Shown here one piece after another: positions 6,837 to 9,215 of a DNA stretch of 9,215 nt. Position 1 is the first letter of the stretch. Every line of letters begins with the position of its first letter. The position numbers were made by a program, and so were the translations under genes. This DNA is from Zwartia sp. (GTDB lineage: Bacteria > Pseudomonadota > Gammaproteobacteria > Burkholderiales > Burkholderiaceae_B), in NCBI GenBank assembly GCA_030653405.1, contig JAURZO010000075.1:1-9215 (forward strand), read 5' to 3'. A model generated the notes under the pieces. That model ran no database searches and had not been told where the DNA came from. It saw only the letters and a program-made list of their open reading frames with translations.

Positions 6837-6842
6837 TTTATA
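6837..6842 (-). promoter_or_regulatory. Candidate -10 element for cfa
   Basis: Read on the minus strand this is TATAAA within ATCATATAAAG, 5 of 6 to consensus, predicting a leader of roughly 30 nt. There is no good -35 at the usual distance, while a perfect TTGACA lies too far upstream (6881-6876). A good -10 with a poor -35 would suit sigma-S, known to drive cfa in enterobacteria, but this is only an inference. Confidence 0.3.
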
Positions 6843-6999
6843 TGATTTTTCTCCTACAGAAAATACTCAAAAGCATGTCAAACTCATTCAACACTAGTCT
6901 CTTGAACCTTAAGACGTGTCGCAGAGGGGTGTCTGTTAGACATGCTTGGCGTCAATATGTGACCACGCGTTACCTGTCAAGGGCTCGTGATAAAGTCAA

Positions 7000-7036
7000 C
7001 GCCTACTCATTTAAAACAGATACCGTTTGGTAGGCG
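7000..7036. repeat. Inverted repeat upstream of the transporter gene
   Basis: Perfect 7-bp arms CGCCTAC (7000-7006) and GTAGGCG (7030-7036) flank a 23-base AT-rich centre that contains TTTAAA. It lies 24 bp before the chosen transporter start and could be a leader hairpin or an operator. A second, smaller repeat TGTCT-GTT-AGACA occurs at 6930-6942. No firm promoter was found in the 259-bp cfa/transporter spacer. Confidence 0.35.
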
Positions 7037-7060
7037 CTCTCATCAAAGTTGAATAACACA

Positions 7061-8278
7061 ATGCGTTCTAGGCTAGAGGCGATGGGGTTACCAGGCTGGC
7101 TCATTTTGATGGGCGCCTTGACTGCGATCGGCCCCCTTTCAATCGACATGTATCTACCCGCCTTTCCGTCGATTGCCAGTAGTTTGGGAGCACACAGCAG
7201 CGAGGTTGAGCGCACTCTCGCCGCATATTTGCTGGGCATGGCGAGCGCTCAGCTTGTTTACGGCCCACTCGCAGACCGCTTCGGCCGAAAACCACCTCTT
7301 TATTGCGCCATGCTGCTCTACATCGTCGCTTCGGCAGGCTGCGCACTCGCGCCCACTGTTGAGTTTTTAACCATGAGTCGCGTTTTTCAGGCTATGGGCG
7401 GGGCCGCTGGAATGGTGATCTCTCGCGCCGTCGTCAGAGACCACTACAACACCCAAGAAGCCGCAAGAGCCTTGTCAATGCTCATGCTGGTCATGGGCAT
7501 CGCACCCATTCTGGCACCTTTGCTCGGTTCTCTAATCCTGAACTTGGTGGGTTGGCGAGGCATTTTTGCCACGATCACGTTTTTTGGCATCGTGCTGCTC
7601 TGGACGCTATCCAACGTCATGGTCGAAAGCCTGCCACGCGAACGGCAGATCAAACTGAGCTGGGGCAATATCCTGCGCACGTATGCAGGCTTACTCGCAC
7701 ACCGCCGCTTCTTGGCCTTTGCACTCTCAGGTGGGTTTGCCTCAGCAACAATGTTTGCTTATATCGTGGGTTCTCCGAGGCTATTCATTGAATACTTTGG
7801 CGTCAGTCCACAAACTTATGGTCTTCTATTCGGTCTGAACGCCTCCAGCCTGATCTTGGGCTCACAGGTCAGCGCCCGCATTCTCAAACATCACGCACCC
7901 ATGAAAATTCTGCCCTGGGCGCTCACGGGCATGATGGCAGCGGGTGTATCGGCGCTCATTCTTGCGCTGTCCGGAGCCGCAACTCTGGTGACAATGATGG
8001 GCTGCATGCTTGTTTTTATGTTTTGTCACGGCTTTGTTGGCCCTAACTCTGCAGCGCTGGCGCTTTCGGATCAGGGACACCAGCTTGGTTCGGCCTCGGC
8101 CATGATGGGCACCCTTTCCATCTCGTGCGGCGCCCTGGCGGGCCTGCTCGTCAGTCTGATGGCATCGCCCGGCCCCATTCCGCTGGCGCTGATGATGGCG
8201 GGATGCACCACACTGGCATGTTTGACAGGTGCGATTGCCCGTCGCGCCGCGTCGCCACTTAGGCCTCGGTTTGATTAA
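7061..8278 (+). CDS. Bcr/CflA-type multidrug efflux MFS transporter
   Basis: This is an inner-membrane proton-driven drug:H+ antiporter of the DHA1 family, Bcr/CflA type, with about 12 hydrophobic segments over 405 aa. The first segment reads LTAIGPLSIDMYLPAFP (20-36), the signature of this subfamily. MFS motif A, GPLADRFGRKP (68-78), follows in the loop between helices 2 and 3. SRAVVRDHY and the glycine/proline-rich VMGIAPILAPLLG of the fifth helix are also typical. Known relatives export bicyclomycin, sulfonamides or chloramphenicol; the substrate here cannot be read. The start is uncertain: ATG 7061 lacks a Shine-Dalgarno, TTG 7049 is upstream in frame, and ATG 7082 has AGAGG only two bases away. 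No regulator gene is adjacent. rpmB follows 66 bp downstream without a terminator. Confidence 0.9.
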   Translation: MRSRLEAMGLPGWLILMGALTAIGPLSIDMYLPAFPSIASSLGAHSSEVERTLAAYLLGMASAQLVYGPLADRFGRKPPLYCAMLLYIVASAGCALAPTVEFLTMSRVFQAMGGAAGMVISRAVVRDHYNTQEAARALSMLMLVMGIAPILAPLLGSLILNLVGWRGIFATITFFGIVLLWTLSNVMVESLPRERQIKLSWGNILRTYAGLLAHRRFLAFALSGGFASATMFAYIVGSPRLFIEYFGVSPQTYGLLFGLNASSLILGSQVSARILKHHAPMKILPWALTGMMAAGVSALILALSGAATLVTMMGCMLVFMFCHGFVGPNSAALALSDQGHQLGSASAMMGTLSISCGALAGLLVSLMASPGPIPLALMMAGCTTLACLTGAIARRAASPLRPRFD

Positions 8279-8300
8279 ATGCTTGATTTTGTATTAGAAT
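8271..8300 (+). promoter_or_regulatory. Promoter of rpmB-rpmG
   Basis: TTGATT (8271-8276) and TAGAAT (8295-8300), 18 bp apart, form a reasonable sigma-70 promoter with matches of 4/6 and 5/6. The -35 overlaps the last codons and stop of the transporter gene. The expected start is near 8307, giving a leader of about 38 nt. Confidence 0.55.
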
Positions 8301-8344
8301 GTGCGACTTGATGTGAAAATCTGAACAAACAAATAGGTGTAGCC

Positions 8345-8581
8345 ATGGCACGTGTATGCCAAGTGACTGGAAAAAAGCCCATGGTGGGCAATAATGTTTC
8401 TCACGCTAACAACAAAACCAAGCGTCGTTTTCTGCCTAACCTGCAGTCGCGTCGTTTCTGGGTTGAGAGCGAAAACCGCTGGGTGCGCCTGCGCGTGTCC
8501 ACAAACGCCCTGCGTACGATTGACAAGAATGGCATTGATGTCGTCTTGGCAGATCTGCGCGCACGCGGCGAAGTCGCTTAA
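8345..8581 (+). CDS. rpmB: 50S ribosomal protein L28
   Basis: L28 is a small basic protein of the large ribosomal subunit. The 78-aa sequence shows the family pattern: ARVCQVTGKKPMVGNNVSHANNKTKRRF at the N-terminus, FLPNLQSRRFWV in the middle, and LRVSTNALRTIDKNGID. A single cysteine (C5) remains, so it is not the zinc-ribbon form with paired CxxC motifs. AGGTG at 8335-8339, five bases ahead of the ATG, is a good Shine-Dalgarno. It is the first gene of a two-gene operon; its stop codon overlaps the Shine-Dalgarno of rpmG. The length is standard for betaproteobacteria. Confidence 0.98.
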   Translation: MARVCQVTGKKPMVGNNVSHANNKTKRRFLPNLQSRRFWVESENRWVRLRVSTNALRTIDKNGIDVVLADLRARGEVA

Positions 8582-8592
8582 AGGAGCCTGAC

Positions 8593-8760
8593 ATGGCAAA
8601 AGGTGCACGCGAAAAGATTAAGCTCGAATCCAGCGCTGGAACGGGCCACTTTTACACAACGACTAAGAACAAGCGCAACATGCCCGAGAAAATGCTGATC
8701 AAGAAATTTGATCCAGTCGCTCGCAAGCACGTTGACTACAAAGAAACCAAGCTCAAGTAA
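8593..8760 (+). CDS. rpmG: 50S ribosomal protein L33
   Basis: L33 is a small protein of the large subunit, near the E site. The 55-aa product begins MAKGAREKIKLESSAGTG and continues with HFYTTTKNKRN, then PEKMLIKKFDPVARKHVDYKETK, a full match to the L33 family. It contains no cysteine at all, so it is the zinc-free form. A strong AAGGAG (8581-8586) sits six bases before the ATG and shares its first base with the rpmB stop, so translation of the two genes is tightly linked. It ends 10 bp before the first of two terminators. Confidence 0.98.
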   Translation: MAKGAREKIKLESSAGTGHFYTTTKNKRNMPEKMLIKKFDPVARKHVDYKETKLK

Positions 8761-8769
8761 TGAACTAGG

Positions 8770-8793
8770 CTGGGTTTATTTTGACCCAGTTTT
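8770..8793 (+). terminator. Intrinsic terminator after rpmG
   Basis: The stem is CTGGGT (8770-8775) with ACCCAG (8784-8789), the loop is 8 bases, and TTTT follows with more T-rich sequence. The short stem and T run suggest moderate strength. Confidence 0.7.
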
Positions 8794-8803
8794 GGTTTCT
8801 CCT

Positions 8804-8848
8804 GTTCAGATTCTTGCAGTTCAAATTCTTGTAGTTCCTATTCCCGAA
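8804..8848. repeat. 15-bp tandem repeats between two terminators
   Basis: GTTCAGATTCTTGCA (8804-8818) is followed directly by GTTCAAATTCTTGTA (8819-8833), 13 of 15 identical, and by GTTCCTATTCCCGAA (8834-8848), which matches the second unit at 10 of 15 positions. The copies lie between the two terminators downstream of rpmG, in non-coding sequence. Function unknown. Confidence 0.65.
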
Positions 8849-8872
8849 ATGCATTTTCGTGAATTTTCAGTC

Positions 8873-8904
8873 AACAGCCTCGTTTAGCGAGGCTGTTTGT
8901 TTTT
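8873..8904 (+). terminator. Second intrinsic terminator downstream of rpmG
   Basis: Perfect 10-bp arms AACAGCCTCG and CGAGGCTGTT enclose the loop TTTAG and are followed by TGTTTTT. This is a stronger hairpin than the first and probably stops read-through into leuS. Confidence 0.88.
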
Positions 8905-8967
8905 GAGGCGCTTCTTTATTCGACGCACTCATCGCCAAGACCACGGCCCCAAGACCTGACTACGACC

Positions 8968-8973
8968 TATAAT
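8968..8973 (+). promoter_or_regulatory. Perfect -10 hexamer for leuS
   Basis: A consensus TATAAT lies 49 bp before the leuS ATG. No clear -35 is seen 16-18 bp upstream, so an activator or other contacts may be needed. The predicted transcript start is near 8980. Confidence 0.5.
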
Positions 8974-8985
8974 GTCGGATTGATT

Positions 8986-9012
8986 GGGCGCACGCGCGCC
9001 CCCACCTTTTTT
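8986..9012 (+). promoter_or_regulatory. Terminator-like hairpin in the leuS leader
   Basis: GGGCGC (8986-8991), loop ACGC and GCGCCC (8996-9001) form a GC-only stem, followed after five bases by six T (9007-9012). It lies between the -10 and the start codon, so it would be in the leuS leader transcript. The gap before the T run makes it a weaker terminator than usual. Attenuation is possible but unproven. Confidence 0.4.
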
Positions 9013-9022
9013 GGCTGTCGTG

Positions 9023-9215
9023 ATGCAGGAACGTTATCTACCCACTGTTGTTGAAAATCTAGCCCATGCAAATTGGGATGCCCGTGATGCATATCGCGTC
9101 ACAGAGGGTGCGCTCAACGCCTCAGGGCAACCCAAGCCCAAGTTTTACGCTTGCTCGATGCTGCCCTACCCCAGCGGCAAGCTCCACATGGGCCACGTGC
9201 GTAACTACACCATCA
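9023..9215 (+). CDS. leuS: Leucyl-tRNA synthetase (5' part)
   Basis: LeuRS charges tRNA-Leu with leucine. Only the first 64 residues are inside the window. They include FYACSMLPYPSGKLHMGHVRNYTI, with the class I HIGH motif in the form HMGH (55-58) and the preceding PYPSG typical of LeuRS. The frame is open to the window edge, so nothing suggests truncation. The ATG at 9023 is chosen; GTG at 9020 and TTG at 9011 are in frame just upstream, and no strong Shine-Dalgarno separates them. It follows the rpmBG terminators and has a leader with a hairpin. Confidence 0.96.
   Translation, partial: MQERYLPTVVENLAHANWDARDAYRVTEGALNASGQPKPKFYACSMLPYPSGKLHMGHVRNYTI

Noticed and set aside
6842..7033. 63-codon plus-strand frame in the cfa/transporter spacer
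   Set aside because: No Shine-Dalgarno, no recognisable motif, and the region has the composition and inverted repeats of a regulatory spacer.
8394..8591. Second plus-strand frame inside rpmB
   Set aside because: It is an out-of-frame shadow of a clear L28 gene.
8846..8860. Small palindrome around AAATGCATTT
   Set aside because: Short, AT-rich and without a T tract or promoter context, so it is likely chance.
8974..9022. T-box riboswitch before leuS
   Set aside because: The leader is far too short, lacks the T-box sequence and specifier stem, and T-boxes are essentially a Gram-positive device.

Overview
The window looks like chromosomal DNA from a betaproteobacterium of the order Burkholderiales, most like the Alcaligenaceae. 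The evidence is the linked core block fkpB-ispH / radC / rpmB-rpmG / leuS, protein sequences typical of that group, and moderately GC-rich genes separated by short, more AT-rich spacers. The genus is not assigned. All intact genes look functional. No insertion sequence, phage gene, CRISPR array, tRNA or rRNA was found.

Layout. (1) Positions 1-79 hold the first codons of an unidentified gene on the minus strand that leaves the window. (2) Positions 80-350 are an AT-rich spacer with several palindromes, including an FNR/Fur-like box, upstream of blc (outer-membrane lipocalin, 351-920). (3) blc converges on ispH and the two stop codons overlap. ispH is translationally coupled to fkpB upstream of it on the minus strand. 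(4) fkpB and radC diverge from a 51-bp spacer. radC ends in a perfect palindromic terminator, followed by about 90 bp of degenerate 14-17-bp tandem repeats. (5) Positions 3207-8278 carry four genes: a BktB-like thiolase (-), a YhbW-like flavin monooxygenase (+), a cyclopropane fatty acid synthase (-) and a Bcr/CflA-type efflux transporter (+). They sit between radC and rpmB, which are neighbours in many proteobacteria. (6) rpmB-rpmG form a short ribosomal protein operon with its own promoter, followed by two terminators with a second small tandem-repeat patch between them. (7) leuS begins at 9023 after a leader with a terminator-like hairpin, and runs off the window.

How the genes fit together. 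fkpB-ispH combines a chaperone/prolyl isomerase with the last step of the MEP isoprenoid pathway. rpmB-rpmG and leuS serve translation. Blc, CFA synthase and the thiolase all concern lipids or membranes, so the accessory genes lean towards envelope and acyl metabolism, but their mixed orientations argue against one operon. I see no clear evidence of a novel defence or mobile system. The least explained structures are non-coding: the two tandem-repeat patches placed just after terminators, the palindromes before blc and between the thiolase and the monooxygenase, and the leuS leader hairpin.
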